From Boswellia sacra (lineage: Eukaryota > Streptophyta > Magnoliopsida > Sapindales > Burseraceae): a stretch of DNA of 64,000 bases. Under the pieces are notes generated by a model, which had not been told where the DNA came from, ran no database searches, and saw only the letters and a list, made by a program, of their open reading frames with translations. The stretch lies in the NCBI GenBank assembly GCA_013180625.2, contig SNVD02008118.1:186001-250000 (forward strand). Direction: 5' to 3'. Both the position numbers and the translations under genes were made by a program. Position 1 is the first letter of the stretch, and the number at the start of each line of letters is the position of its first letter. Positions 37,601 through 50,377 of the stretch are shown here, one piece after another.

Positions 37601-38133
37601 TTTCTAACAATAACACACTTCACTTTAAACTGAAACAGCTAAAAACCCATCCCTAAATTGATTGCAGAAATTTACACGTAGTATTAAACAATGATCAAGT
37701 TTGCTACTTCTTTGCTCCTTCGACCAAAATGCCTTTCCCTACAGATTCTAACAACCTCTAAGCAAAATAACATATAAAATCTCAACAAATCTCCAAAATA
37801 GAGATAAAAGTATAACATTAATAAGAATTTTAAATTCTCAACAAATCATTGTACAAACCTTCTTCCAAATAACTGATAGCATAACTAGACTCAACACGAT
37901 CCAAACCATAACATATACATCTAGTTGAAAGATATTTCAAAATCCAATCCAACAATGTCATACCAAGATTGCAGCCAGAAAGAACTAAAATGCGGCGGCG
38001 TTACCTGGGCGATACTGACGATGAATTGGCGGAACCTAGGGTGGATTTTGGCCTGTTGCTTGAGCCTGGAAGCCAAAGGTTTACTGAGAGTTTTTAAGGC
38101 TAAAGTTCCTAGCTTTAATAATGGCAAAACCAT
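34626..38133 (-). CDS. OPA3-like protein (optic atrophy 3 family)
   Basis: Exons (minus): 38005-38133, 37356-37490, 36147-36233 and 34626-34784. All introns are GT-AG at phase 0, giving 169 residues. The family start MVLPLLKLGTLALK is present, with HPRFRQFI near residue 35. A hydrophobic stretch at about residues 75-98 (VDLIGEVFVFSVAGAAVIFE) is followed by a basic/acidic coiled coil at about 95-148. OPA3 proteins sit in mitochondrial membranes and affect mitochondrial shape; the plant role is not established. Length is normal and there is no damage. The stop at 34626 lies in the frame that includes GVFSIKHAN. Confidence 0.94.
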
Positions 38134-39703
38134 TCCTAACTCCTCTTAAAATTCTAACAATGAAGAATTGATCACCAGGTGTTCGATCTTTTATCTCTGT
38201 GAACCACTTAACAAACTTTATAGTTGAAAAACTGTTTGTTGAGTTGATTAGATTAGTTTCGTGATGAGCAAGACGAATGAAGAGCCTGCTGTGATATTGA
38301 ATTTTCTATTTTGTTGAAGATACGTGGGAACTGGGAAGGTGAAGAGTTGGTTGAATTGGCAGTACGATGACGTGGATTGTAGCCGTATGATGATTGGTTG
38401 AATTGGTGCGGACGTGTTGACTCTCGTCCAATTGGATGTTTACTGTTGAAAGTTTTAATAAAAATGTGGGGTTTGAAAGAGCTGAATATTTCACCTATAA
38501 TAGGATAAATAAATATGGCTCCACTTCTAACTAAACATGATCTAAATTTCAAAGATGGACTTTATTTGTTTCAAATTATTGAAATTTACTTTTAAAAGAT
38601 CTTTATAAATTATTAAAAATTTATTTCAGAATTAATGGGTTTGCTGCTATTGATGATTTAGGAAGAAGACCTTGAAAGGAGATTGACGTGCTTAAGAAAT
38701 AGGATGGTGTCAATGTGATTACGAGTAAAATGAACATTAAGAGCACAACTCCTAGAAACCAGCATCACACTCTTCCTAGTTGCTACAGCTAACATTTGAT
38801 ATAAATCAAATACAATAATTGGTGTGTCTCTCTCTTTTGGCCTTCCACTTGCTGTATATTATTGACTACTATGGAGCTCATCTTTCCTTATCCTTGGTCC
38901 ACACATATGCACAAATGGGAAGGTGTTGGATTCCTAACATAACTTGATTTCCAACCATGGGTCGATGGTTATTAGAAAATTGGGAAACTAGAATGGAACC
39001 TAACTTACAAAGTCAATGCAAGGTATAGATATATAGAAAAATTGAATACAGCTTGTGGTTAAAAGGTTAGCGACAGGTACAGTGTTGTAAAAAGTATAAA
39101 GGTTGTTTATCCTAAGGGGAGGTTATAGCCTATGGGGTTGGCAAAAGGGTAAAAGTTGTATTATATTTTTATTTTAGTGGCAGAAATTTCTTTGATGGTT
39201 AGTCCGTGAATTTTAGGTTCGAAGTCTGATCACATGGACTCAATTTTCATCGCCTTCCCATTTTTTTTAATTTTTAATTTATTATTTATATTTGATGTTG
39301 ATTTTAAAAATCTCATCATAACCCCTTTAAAGGTGGACTGTACAAACGCTGGACTTTTGAGGAACTTATTAATTATTTAATTGAGAGGAGAACTTATAAT
39401 TATTGAACCTTGAACATGTGGCTGACGCATACCAAGTACGGATACTTAATCCATTGGCTGTGATCACATCAGTGCTCTCAGATGGAGCTTAAGTTTCACA
39501 ATCAAAATAACAGTTTGTGTTATTTTTCAACCTATCCAAGTAGCTGGTTACTGGTCCTCGTCTCTGAAAAAGTAGGTAGGGACAAAGTGCATACTTTTCG
39601 TCAGTACGTAGCTCCAGCATTTAAGCAGTCAAGCAGGGTTGTTGTTGTTTAAATTAAAGAGATAAGGCCATTACGAGGAAGAGGAAGCCGAATCTGCAGA
39701 AGT
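38134..39703. other. Intergenic between OPA3 and OMT-1
   Basis: OPA3 leader on the left and OMT-1 promoter on the right. A purine-rich leader (GAGGAAGAGGAAG) lies just before the OMT-1 start codon. No TATA box is convincing and no gene is seen. Confidence 0.5.
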
Positions 39704-40989
39704 ATGGAGTCCAGGCAAAGTCATGGAGGAGGAAGTCATGAGTTGTTTCAAGCTCAATCTCATCTGTACAAGCATATATTTAACTTCATAAGTTCGATGT
39801 CACTCAAGTGTGCCGTTCAGCTTGGCATACCAGACATAATTCACAAACACGGGCAAGGGCAACCTGTGCCTCTTCCTGAGTTAGTCTCAGCACTTGAGAT
39901 TCATCCAACCAAAACTAGCAGCATATACCGGCTAATGCGCATGTTGGTTCACTCAGGATTCTTTTCCGTGACTAAAGTACTTCATGGTGAACAAGAAGAA
40001 GAAGCATATGCTCTCACATCCTCTTCCAGGGTACTCCTTAAAGATGGCTCCAACTGCTTGTCACCCTTTGTCCTGTCCATGCTTGATCCAGCTCTTGTAA
40101 CTCCATGGCAGTTTTTGGGAAGTTGGTTTCGAAGGAATGAAGGCACACCATTCGAAAGTGCGCATGGAATGAACTTTTGGGATTATGGGGAACAAAACTC
40201 TGAATTCAACACCCTTTTTGGTCAAGCAATGGCCTGTGATTCTCAAATGGCAAATTTGGTTGTAGAAGATTGTAAGCCGATTTTTGAAAAGTTGGAATCA
40301 TTGGTTGATGTAGGAGGAGGTAACGGATCATTTTCCAGGATCATAGCTGAGGCATTCCCCCACATGAATTGCACAGTATTTGACCTCCCACACATCGTTA
40401 GTAACTTGCCAGAGAGTAAGAACTTAAAGTTTGTAGGAGGCGATATGTTTCAGTCCATCCCTCCCGCAGACGCTTTTTATTTAAGGTATGCTTTTCTCCT
40501 TATTCAGAGAATGATAAATCTTTTCATTGTAAAATTGGGATAGTTTCTTTGGTCATTTTTACATATTATTTTAGCTTTGAACTAGGCTAAAATCTGTATG
40601 GATCACATCCTGTATTATATATATTTCAGCTTACGTAATAAATAGACATTATATTCTGCCTTAGTTTTCTAACAAGGGAGTGGCAGTTGGTTTTTCATGC
40701 TTTTGGTGATGAGGATTGCGTGAAGATACTGAAGAGATGCAGAGAAGCAATCACAAGCAAAGCTGAGGGAGGGAAGGTCATTATAATAGATATTGTGATG
40801 GATGAAAAGAAAGATGAACATGGATTGACCGAAGCAAAGCTCTTTTTTGACATGTTGATGATGGTTGTTGTCACTGGAAGGGAGAGAACTGAGAAAGAAT
40901 GGGAAAGATTATTCTTGGAGGGTGGTTTTAGTCACTACAAGAGAACACCCTTATTCGGTTTGAGGTCCCTCATTGAAGCCTATCCATAG
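39704..40989 (+). CDS. OMT-1: plant small-molecule O-methyltransferase, frame problem at exon junction
   Basis: A class I-like plant OMT (COMT/resveratrol-OMT/isoflavone-OMT superfamily) that transfers a methyl group from S-adenosylmethionine to a phenolic hydroxyl in the cytosol. Exon 1 is 39704-40485: N-terminal dimerisation domain, then the SAM motif VDVGGGNG (201-208) and GGDMF (245-249). Exon 2 encodes the C-terminal part, with His in LVFHAF and ending LIEAYP. Compared with OMT-2, exon 1 is one base short just before the donor. Splicing to the homologous acceptor (exon 2 from 40687) therefore shifts frame. An AAG acceptor ten bases upstream (exon 2 from 40677) would restore frame and give 364 residues with three extra ones. 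The usual HDWSDE/HNWSDE around the catalytic His is altered to HAFGDE. It may be a pseudogene or a diverged enzyme. Confidence 0.85.
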
Positions 40990-42677
40990 AATTGAAAGAA
41001 CAATTGAGTGTTGCAACTCGATGGTTATATCTTGAGCCCTGTTTTTGCTATAGTGTGTTTTAATTTCGAATAAATGAATAAAGGTCTTTCTCAGGATATA
41101 CTTGTTCTCAAATATCCTGATCTTTAGGGTGCTATAGTGCTATAGTTTCCAGAAGACTCGTGTGTTTTCCTAAAATTAGGCTAAACCTCAAAGGAGGTTA
41201 ATGAAAATAATCCTAAATTACGAGGGCACAAGATCTTGGTCTACAGTCCCTTTGAAGGTCTAATGCTCAGAAACACAAGGCAAAACATGTATGTATGCGT
41301 GTGCGCGCGCGCGCGCGTTACTTCTATGTATGATTGATTTGGCTACTTAATATAGCAGGTGCTCTATGCTTGAGGCATTATTATGACTGCATCACTGCAA
41401 GAGCAGAATTGGCTATCTTTCTTGAAAGTACCTGACGCTTGGGCTCTTGCTCTATTGCATAGAAGATCTCTCTAATACCGAATGTTAATTAAACTACTCC
41501 CAAGTAACGGTTCTTATCTAAGAAATTAACTAGTTATAAAATAGAAACAATGAACAAGATAATAAAGTCAAAGCAAAACAAACAACACAAAGACGCCAAG
41601 TTTATAGTAGTTGAGCTACTCAAGCCTACGTCGTCTACTTTCGAGATCTCTATAGCAACTTATATTCAATCAACTATGAACAAATACAAAGAATACAAGC
41701 AGCAATTACAATGACTGTTCTTCCAAGAATTGTTCTTCCAAGACGGGCCTCGCACGTTTTCCATCTCATTCACTATCCTACGGTATATTATTCAACGATA
41801 AGCCAAAAACTTGAACCTCCAGCAGCCTTTTCAACTCGCACGTTCAAGGACTTTTATACAAGCCTTAATTCTTATTTTCCTAGTCTAGTTGTATCATCAA
41901 ATCTTTTCATAATGTGAAAAAAATTACAATTAAACTTGTATTTCTAGTTTAATATATATCCCCAATTTGTTTTATTCCCCACGCGAAAAAATCATATATT
42001 GCCTAATTTTCGTTGTTATACAAGACAAAATTACGAATTACACAGAATATGGTCAACTGGTTTTTTAGGATGTTTACAATATCACATGAATCTACACTTC
42101 TAAATTCTGTATACAAATTGTTTGTATACAAAATTGATATAGCATCAAGTGAATGAAAAGGTTAATATAAATTGTCAATGTAATAAATACTGATGAGTCA
42201 TGTGACATTGAATTAATGGTGTCGCATCAACTTCATGTACAGGCCTTATAAGTGTAGCATCACTCATATTGTATTGTTCCTTAATAAAAACTTGAAACTT
42301 GCAAGCCAAGCAAAAACAAGAATAAAATCTTGCTGTTTTTATAGGTCATATCCGAGAAAAGTCAAGGTTCTTGTTATTTAAAAAAGTATGACAATAAATC
42401 CTCCAAATTGGAATTTTATAAACCCTTAAGTGAAATCTGTGGGCTGCCCAGGTTGTTTCTTTACCATTACCTGCAAGTGCCACATTTTATGGACAGATGC
42501 AGAGGCAGTGGTTGAATTTGAAAGGCACTTGTTTATGTTTAGTCAATATAGTCACCTTTGCATTGAATACTTTTCTCTCTATCTCTTATCTGACTTTTAA
42601 ATGTCCGGTTTAAGAGCCACGTTTGATGACGCAAAACAATTTCTTCCGTAAACAAATTCTCATTTTCAGTATTGACC
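40990..42677. other. Intergenic between OMT-1 and OMT-2
   Basis: OMT-1 3' UTR (to about 41100), AT-rich spacer and OMT-2 promoter. No gene. Confidence 0.5.
41297..41317. repeat. GC/GT dinucleotide microsatellite
   Basis: GCGTGTGCGCGCGCGCGCGCG, a short alternating purine-pyrimidine run that can adopt Z-DNA. It is unusual in this AT-rich DNA. Confidence 0.9.
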
Positions 42678-42685
42678 TATATAAG
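42678..42685 (+). promoter_or_regulatory. TATA box of OMT-2
   Basis: TATATAAG, 57 bp before the OMT-2 start codon, at a normal spacing for a plant core promoter with a short leader. Confidence 0.7.
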
Positions 42686-42734
42686 CAGAAAGTGGGAGGA
42701 AAGATTATCATCACAATAAGCAAGACCTCACAAC

Positions 42735-44190
42735 ATGGATTCATATCAAGGCCATGCATCCAGTGAGTTGTTTGAAGCTCAGTCTCACATATACAAACAC
42801 ATATGTCATTTTGTAGATTCTATGGCACTGAAGTGTGCTGTACAGTTAGGCATTCCTGATGTAATCCAGAATCATAATAAACCCATCAAACTTTCCGAGT
42901 TGGCTTCATCACTTCGAATTTCCCCAACAAAAACAAGTTGTTTGCAGCGCCTCATGCACATATTGGTGCAGTCAGGTTTCTTCGCCACAAGCAAGATTGA
43001 TGGAATCCAAGAACAAGAAAAAGGCTATGTACTCACCCCCTTTTCCAAGCTTCTGGCCAAAGATAATGTCATTGGCTTATCACCAGTTGTTCTAGCATTT
43101 CTAGATCCAGTGCTAGTCAATCCTTGGCATTCCTTGGTGGACTGGTTTCAAGGAAATCAGCTCACACCATTTGAGACAGCTCATGGAATGAGCTTTTGGG
43201 AATATGGGAAGCAAAACCTTGAATTCATGAACAACTTGAATGAATTAATGGCCAGAGATTCTCGAATTACAAGCTTGGTTGTTAGCGATCATAAACAAAT
43301 TTTTGAGGGACTAAATTCATTAACTGATGTAGGAGGAGGCACAGGAACTCTTGCTAGGACCATTTCTGAGGCATTGCCTGACTTGAAATGCAGAGTCTTG
43401 GATCTCCCGCAGGTTGTCTCTAACTTGCCTGAGAGCCAAAACTTAAAATTTGTTGGTGGAGACATGTTCCGATCCATCCCTTCTGCAGATGCAATTGTCA
43501 TCAAGGTATGCATTCTCTCCTTCTTCTTTCATAATTCTATTCTTTTCTTGTTGAAATTTAATCTAAAGTTTATGTTCTATCAAGTATTTTCCGCTTTAAT
43601 TAGTTGTACCTCACATGGTTTTATCTATAAAAGGGCTCATAGGGAGAGGTGATGCTCCTCCGTTACAGCAACCTACGTAGGATTAATCGTACCTAATTCA
43701 ACCCCAACAATAACTTCGATAGATTAATTTTTTGATTCCTTAATTATTCTCCCACAGCTAGATTCAGCATGTGACATCGTTTTTTAACATTAAAATTATA
43801 GCTTCATACTGCTTAGATCCTATTTTACCAAATTTATTTTGCAGAAGTGGTTTAAGTTATTGATGCTAGTAATTAACAACTTTGCAGTCAGTTTTGCATA
43901 ATTGGAGCGACGAGGAATGTGTAAAGATTTTGAAGCGCAGCAGAGAAGCTATTGCTAGTAAAGATAAGGGAGGAAAGGTGATTATCATAGACATGGTGAT
44001 CAATGACAAAAAAGATGAGAATGATGTGACCAAAACGAAGCTCTTTATGGACATGATAATGATGATTATGCTCAATGGAAAAGAGAGAACCGAGAAAGAT
44101 TGGGAAAAGCTGTTCTTGGATTCTGGTTTTAGTCACTACAAAATTACACCTACATGTGAGTTAAAGTCTATCATAGAGGTTTATCCTTAA
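42735..44190 (+). CDS. OMT-2: plant small-molecule O-methyltransferase (intact)
   Basis: Two exons, 42735-43505 and 43888-44190, with a phase 0 GT-AG intron, giving 357 residues, normal for the family. The N-terminal dimerisation domain (ELFEAQSHIYKHI onwards) is followed by SAM motif I TDVGGGTG (197-204), GGDMF (241-245) and the catalytic His261 in LHNWSDEEC. The C-terminus is SIIEVYP. The usual Trp after the exon junction Lys is Ser here (KSVLH). Closest by eye to resveratrol/orcinol/isoflavone-type OMTs that methylate phenylpropanoids, stilbenes or phenolic volatiles; the substrate is not determinable. Its 3' exon and downstream DNA are duplicated at 54,938-55,900. Confidence 0.94.
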
Positions 44191-45182
44191 AGATTAGATC
44201 TGTCTCTTTGTTTTGTAAGCTTCATTTGGATGTGAAGTGAATAATAATGTACACTAAGGTTGATGGAATACCATAGTGGTGATACTACTCGGAGCAACAC
44301 TTCGTACGTTGTAACAACATTGAATTTTAACCAAAAATGTGTTTTGGGTCAGCCCGAAAAACTTCTTAAGAATTTCTTAGGATATGTTCGTTTTTGCACT
44401 TTGTATTTTTGTTTTCAAAATTTCATAAAAATACGTGATTAATTTTAAATTTTTTCAATTTGAAAAGTTATACGTGGTTGATATTGATTTACTATGTATT
44501 GGTAAATGTAGGTTTTCAAAAAACGGGATTCTGAAAACAAAAAAATAAAAAACAAGGCTTAAGCATCCAAAATCTATACCTCCTTATGAATTAAGACTGA
44601 ACAATTGGAATGATAAACATTTGGACACCCTTATGATTTTCCTCAAGCTATAGTCTTATAGACTGACCTTAGCCCAAAATCTATACCTCCTTTCAATTAA
44701 TTGTTGGCACTAATTGATATCTGAGAACCACTTAATCATTGAAATTCTCGGCACATCTACAATTGGATTGGAGACATTGGTTAGAACTTAGCATGCTAGT
44801 TTTTTCGTAGTCAAAAACGATTTCTTCCAATGCTCTGCTATGATCAAAGTATATCAGATTACTTGATGAAACAAAATTCATGTTGAAGTTATAGTTTATC
44901 ATATATGAATATCAGAACTGATAATTTAATAATAACATATGAAGTCAAATGACAAATTCTAGTCATCAAAATAAACAATCAAAATGTGAACACATCATCT
45001 TATGTCAGATGATGCATATGTGTTCCAGCAATCTCAAGACTAGCTCCCAATATAATTTATATTATATAAGATTTTTGTTCCCAAAAAAAAAAAAAAAAAG
45101 AAAAGGAACAAGAAGTTCACCAAAATTCATGTCAACGAATTCTATCTTGAGAATCCGCCAAAAGTTTAAGATGCTAGCGTAT
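44191..45182. other. OMT-2 downstream region, part of duplicated block A
   Basis: 3' UTR of OMT-2, then sequence similar to 55,190-55,900 and partly to 56,580-56,800 and 59,470-59,510. Examples are CAGCCCAAAATCTATACCTC and ATCCGCCAAAAGTTT-AAG-TGCTAGCGTA. The block is interrupted at 45183 by the gypsy element and resumes at 50908. Confidence 0.6.
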
Positions 45183-45712
45183 TGTCACGAGCTTTGAGGT
45201 TTGCGCAGCTGCTCGTGCGGCACTTAGACAACTTGACTCCGAAAGTTGCTAAGTAAGGCTTGATGCTAGTCTTCTCGCTTCAAGGAGAAGAAAGGACCGT
45301 TGAGCCGAAGAGCCTGTAGGCAAAAAAGAGAAGAGATGGAGACAAGAAATGCTAAGCAAAAAAGCTTTGTATTATATGAGAAAGCTTTACAATGCTTGGA
45401 TGCTTTGTGAATATTTGTGGATGCTTTACAAATGAGCTTGGAGGGGTTTATATAGTGAACCACCTCTCAAATGAATGGCCTAGATCTAATGCATCTAAGG
45501 GTCCTAATTCATTCTTATCTACTACATTATCTAGATATGTACAAGAGGATATTATCTACTAAATAATCTAGATAAATACAAGAGATAATTATAGGAGTTT
45601 ATCTTGCTAGAGAATTCTAGAAGATGGGCTTGGGCCTGGGCTTTCTAGAAGCTGGGTCAAGCCTTTAACATCCTTGGGCCATTCTAGCAAGTAAATTGGG
45701 CGGGTCGTAACA
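45183..45712 (-). repeat. Gypsy 3' LTR (530 bp)
   Basis: Top strand TGTCACGAGC...GGGTCGTAACA. The matching LTR is at 50378-50907. Confidence 0.94.
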
Positions 45713-45723
45713 TCCTCCCTCAC

Positions 45724-48700
45724 CTAATTTTGCGACGTCCCTGGCGCGCTCTCATCCTTGTAGCGTTGGATGTGCTTGCTAAATTGCCACAAGGTGTCTT
45801 TGCGTTCCCAATTCGCCTCACTATCCGGAAGGTTTTTCTACCTTACCAAGTATTCCGTATATGGTGGAACTCCCCTCCTTCGTATTACCCGATCCGCAAG
45901 GATGTATTCCACGTCCTTGTCAAATGCTGTGACTACGGCTGTGGGTGCTCTCTTGGACTCGCTTCGACTAGGATCTTCCTTGTCCTCATGATAGGGCTTG
46001 AGGAGACTGACATGGAAGACCGGATGAATCTTGAGGTTGGGTGGTAACCGAACCTTGTAAATGACTTTACCCACTCATTTGAGAATTGGGAAGGGACCTT
46101 CATATTTTGGCACCAACCCCTTGTGCACTTTGCGAAGTGATTTGAATTGTTGGGGTAGGAGCTTGACAAGTACCAAGTCCCCCTCTTGAAATGCGAGGTG
46201 TCGTCTCTTTGTATCCGCCCACTTCTTCATCCGTTTGGCGGCCTTGTCCAAGCATGCTCTTGTAATATCGACTTGCTCATGCCATTCCTTTGCAAGCTTG
46301 TAGGCCGCTGGGCTTTTTCCTCCATATGTCGAGGCTATGGCATGTGGAGTCATTGGTTGTTGTCCCATCACAATCTCGAAGGGACTCTTGCCCGTTGCCT
46401 CGCTCCTTTGGAGATTATGTGAGAATTGAGCAATGTCTAGTAACTTTGTCCAATCATGTTGATGGACGCTCACATAATGCCTCAAGTATAGTTCAAGCAA
46501 GGGATTAATGCGCTCGGTTTGCCCATCAGTTTGGGGATGAAAGCTTGTTGAAAAGCTCAAGTCGGTCCCCAACATTTTGAAGACCTCTCCCCAAAAGCGT
46601 CCCGTGAAGCGAGGGTCACGATCACTTACAATGTTTTGTGGTACACCCCATAGCTTCACTATGTGTTTGAGGAATGCTCGAGCGGCTTCGTCTACGGTGC
46701 AATCCGTAGAGACGGGTATGAAGGTGGCATATTTGCTTAACCGATCAACTACCACCATTATGCTTCCATACCCTTCAGATTTTGGCAAGGCCATGATGAA
46801 ATCCATCGAGACGCTTTGCCATGGCCTTTCTACAATAGGTAGGGGTTCAAGCAACCCCACTGGACATTAGTGCTCAACCTTGTCTTGTTGACACACAAGA
46901 CAAGTCCTCACATAGCCTTCCACGTCTTCCCGCATTTGAGGCCAATAATAAGAATCTTGCAAGAGTGCAAGGGTTCGTGCCATACCTGGGTGACCAGCTC
47001 ACTTGGAATCGTGGCACTCCCTGATGATCTCTTTCCGCAAGTTTCCATGTCTTGGCACATAAAAGCGATTCCCGGTTGTGAGGAGTAGGCCTTCATCAAG
47101 CCAAAAGCGTCGTGTCTTTCCCTCACTTGCCAATTTCAAGAGGCTCTTGGCTAAGGAATCGTGCTCTAGGCCTTGTTTGATGCGGTCGATGAGTACACTT
47201 TGTGGACAACTTGCACTCAATGTGGCAAGTTTCGCCTTGCGACTTAGGGCATCGGCCACAACATTTGCCTTGCCCGCTTTGTACTCGAGCCTATAGTCGA
47301 ACTCGGCCAAGAAATCTTGCCATCGTGCTTGCTTGGAGCTCAGCTTCTTTTGTGTTTGGAAGTAGCTTGTGGCCACATTATCGGTTTTGATGACAAAGTA
47401 GGAACCAAGCAAGTAATGTCGCCAAACCCGTAATCAATGGATGATGGCGGTCATCTCCTTTTCTTCGACCGTGTATCGCCACTCTGTGTCATTGAGCTTG
47501 CGGCTCTCATAGGCAATGGGGTGCCCTTCTTGCATGAGAACTCCCCCAATGGCAAAGTCGGATGCATCCGTGTGCATCTCGAATGGTTTGGTGTGGTCGG
47601 GTAACACCAATACCGGTTCTTCACATATTGCCTTCTTCAACCCCTCGAAGGCATGTTGGCACTCTTCGGACCAATGCCATATCCGGTTCTTCTTGAGAAA
47701 ATCCGTGAGTGGGACGGCTTTGGCTGAGTTGCCCTTGATAAACCACCGATAATAGTTAACCAGCCCAAGGAAAGAACGTAGCTCCGGTACCTTGGTAGGA
47801 GGCTCCCATTCCTGAATGGCCTTCACCTTGGCTTGATCCATCATGAGCTTCCCATCCCGAATTCGGTGGCCAAGGAACTTTACCTCTTGTTGGGCAAATG
47901 AACATTTCTCCTTTTTGACGTAGAGTTCGTTGTCGCGGAGCACTTGGAAGACTTGTTGGAGATGTTGCACATGCTCTTCAAGAGTTGTGCTATAGATGAC
48001 AATGTCATCTAAGTAGACTACCACGAACCGATCAAGGTAGGGATGGAAGAGCTTGTTCATAAGGGTACAGAATGTGGCGGGTGCATTGGTGAGACCAAAT
48101 GGCATAACAAGAAATTCATAAGCACCATACCTTGTCACACACGCGGTCTTTGGCTCGTCACCCTTGGCAATGCGCACTTGATAGTACCCCGATCTCAAAT
48201 CAAGCTTGGTGAAGTATCGAGCTGTCCCGAGTTGGTCGAACAAATCCGCAATGAGTGGAATTGGGTATTTGTTCTTAACAGTGATCTTGTTAAGTGCCCG
48301 ATAGTCGATACACATGCGGAGGGATCCATCCTTCTTCTTTTGAAAGAGGACGGGTGCACCGTATGAAGCTTTTGAGGGCTGGAAGTAGCCTACATCAAGC
48401 AAGTCTTGGAGTTGTTTCCTCAACTCTACAAGTTCGGGTGGTGCCATGCGATAAGGCGCCATGGCTAGAGGCTTGGCACCGAGCTCTAACTCAATTTCAT
48501 GATGCACTTCTCGTCGTGGGGGCAACTTCTTTGGAAGTTCTTGAGGCATCACATCCTTATAATTCTCAAGGATGGCTTGAACTTGCCTTGGCAATGGGTC
48601 CATGGAAATGGTAGAGTCCTCCCCACCGCTTAGTTCTCGAACGGTGGCAAGGAAACTTGGATCTATCTTTATCCCCTGTTTGAATTGTAGTGCAGTTAGC

Positions 48701-50344
48701 ATCTTGCTTTCGACCTTTGCTACCCGCTCTGCCATCACCGTGCATGAATGACTCCCATCGAGGATGTTGAGGGAGTTAGAAAATGGTATGGGGAAAGCAT
48801 GAACTTGGTCGAAGAATTCCATGCTAAGCACTACTTGAAAATCATCCATGGGAACTATAGAGAAATCGAGCTTACCATTCCATGTGCCAAGTTGAACTGA
48901 TGTTGCCTTGGATACTCCCAATATTGCCTTGGCGGGTGAGTTTACCGCCTTGATGGTGTCTCCTCCATTGACATATTTGAGGCCTAACCGTTTGGCCTCG
49001 TCTTCGAAAATGAAGTTGTGCGTGGCTCCCGTATCAAGCATCGCACGCACATCCTTGCCGTTGATGGTGGCACTCACATACATAAGACCATTTTGCATAT
49101 GTGTGGGTCTCTTGAGTGCGCCAATTGTGCGGAGAGAACCCATCCCCGCTTGAGGCTCCTTATTTTGTACGCCCTCTTGCTGAGCGGCTAGGGCGTTGAG
49201 AGCTTTCCTCTTTGGGCAATCCCGCACCCAATGAGGACCATCACAAATAAAGCAAGGACTTTTAGGTTTGGGGGTATCGGACTTACCTTTGTTAGGTGTG
49301 TTGCGCTTGTCTCCCCCGGTTGGTTTCCGTGCACCACCTTCCTTTCGGTTATTATCCTTCTTGGAATTCCGCTCTCCCCCACCTTTTCCTTGGTTGGTCT
49401 TCCTCTCCTTGGATTGGAATGTGTAGTCTATGAGGGATTCGACCACGGCTATAGCGTCATCAAGATTTTGCACGCTACGCCTTTCGAGCTCAACCCTCGC
49501 CCAATCTTTTAACCCGTCGAGGAAGTAGAAGAGAGAATCATTTTCAGACATACCTTCAATTTCAAGGATGATGGTGGTGAAATCCTTGATATACTCACGA
49601 ATCGTGCCGCTTTGCTTCAAACGGCAGAGGCGACCCCTTGCCTCCTTCTCGGCATTGCTAGGAGAGAAGTGCTTCCCAAGTTCTCTCTTGAAATCCTCCA
49701 TGTGCGAAGGGATAAGATGCCTCTGCCCACGTCGCCATGCTTGCGACGCCACCACAATTGGGCTGCATCTCGAAGGAATGTGGGCGCAATGCCGATCCTC
49801 GAAGCATCATCATTGACACGTTTGACTTCGAAGTATTGCTCCAAGCCAAATAAGAAGTTTTCAACTTCCGTGGCGTTGCGAGTGCCATTGTATGTGGCGA
49901 GAGTAGCACGTGCATGGTGCTTAGCCCACTTGGGTAAGATGGGTTAACACGATCACATTGATGCTTCTCCCATTCCGTGCGAGATTCCTCCACATCCGTA
50001 CGAATTGCTCGCAACTCATTCTCCACAAAGGTCCGTAAGCCGATGAGCTCTCGTGTGAGGTTGTGTAACTCCTTTTCATAGGCGTTACTAAACTCAAGGA
50101 TGTTGGACTTTGTTGCTTGGGTGATCTCTCCATAATCCGTCTCTAGGCCTTTGAGACGGTCGGAGAGGCCCTCAATTGCATTATCCATCCCCGAGATCAC
50201 TTGCTCTAAGCTAGCAACGCGAGGCTATAAAGACTCCGAGGGTGGAGCTTTGGACTTACCTCGTTTTCTCTGTGGGCGTGGTTGAGGTTGCTCCTCTCGT
50301 CCACGAACTTGCTCCTCCATGGTCACTTCAAGATCGGATGCCAT
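45724..50344 (-). pseudogene. Gypsy gag-pol polyprotein (several stops and frameshifts)
   Basis: It starts at 50344 (MASDLEVTMEEQ). Order: gag coiled coil and retrotransposon-gag domain, CCHC knuckle ([13 protein letters not shown]), aspartic protease (LDTGATHNF), reverse transcriptase ([11 protein letters not shown]), RNase H ([11 protein letters not shown]), integrase (HH near 47000, DDE core with MDFI, SDRD, FHPQTDGQTER) and a C-terminal chromodomain ending at 45724. The longest intact part is 47434-49755 (773 codons). In-frame stops lie at about 50226, 47434, 46999, 46867, 46075 and 45838, and gag is frameshifted near 49930 and 49750. Chromodomains in this family steer insertion toward marked chromatin. 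No active protein is expected. Confidence 0.93.
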
Positions 50345-50363
50345 GCTCTTGTGCTCGAACTGT

Positions 50364-50375
50364 GCTCTGATACCA
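50364..50375 (-). other. Gypsy primer binding site (tRNA-iMet)
   Basis: Minus strand TGGTATCAGAGC, two bases from the 5' LTR. Confidence 0.92.
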
Positions 50376-50377
50376 AC

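Noticed and set aside
14977..44190. A biosynthetic gene cluster linking the UGT and the OMTs
   Set aside because: More than 23 kb and four unrelated conserved genes lie between them; nothing ties them into one pathway.
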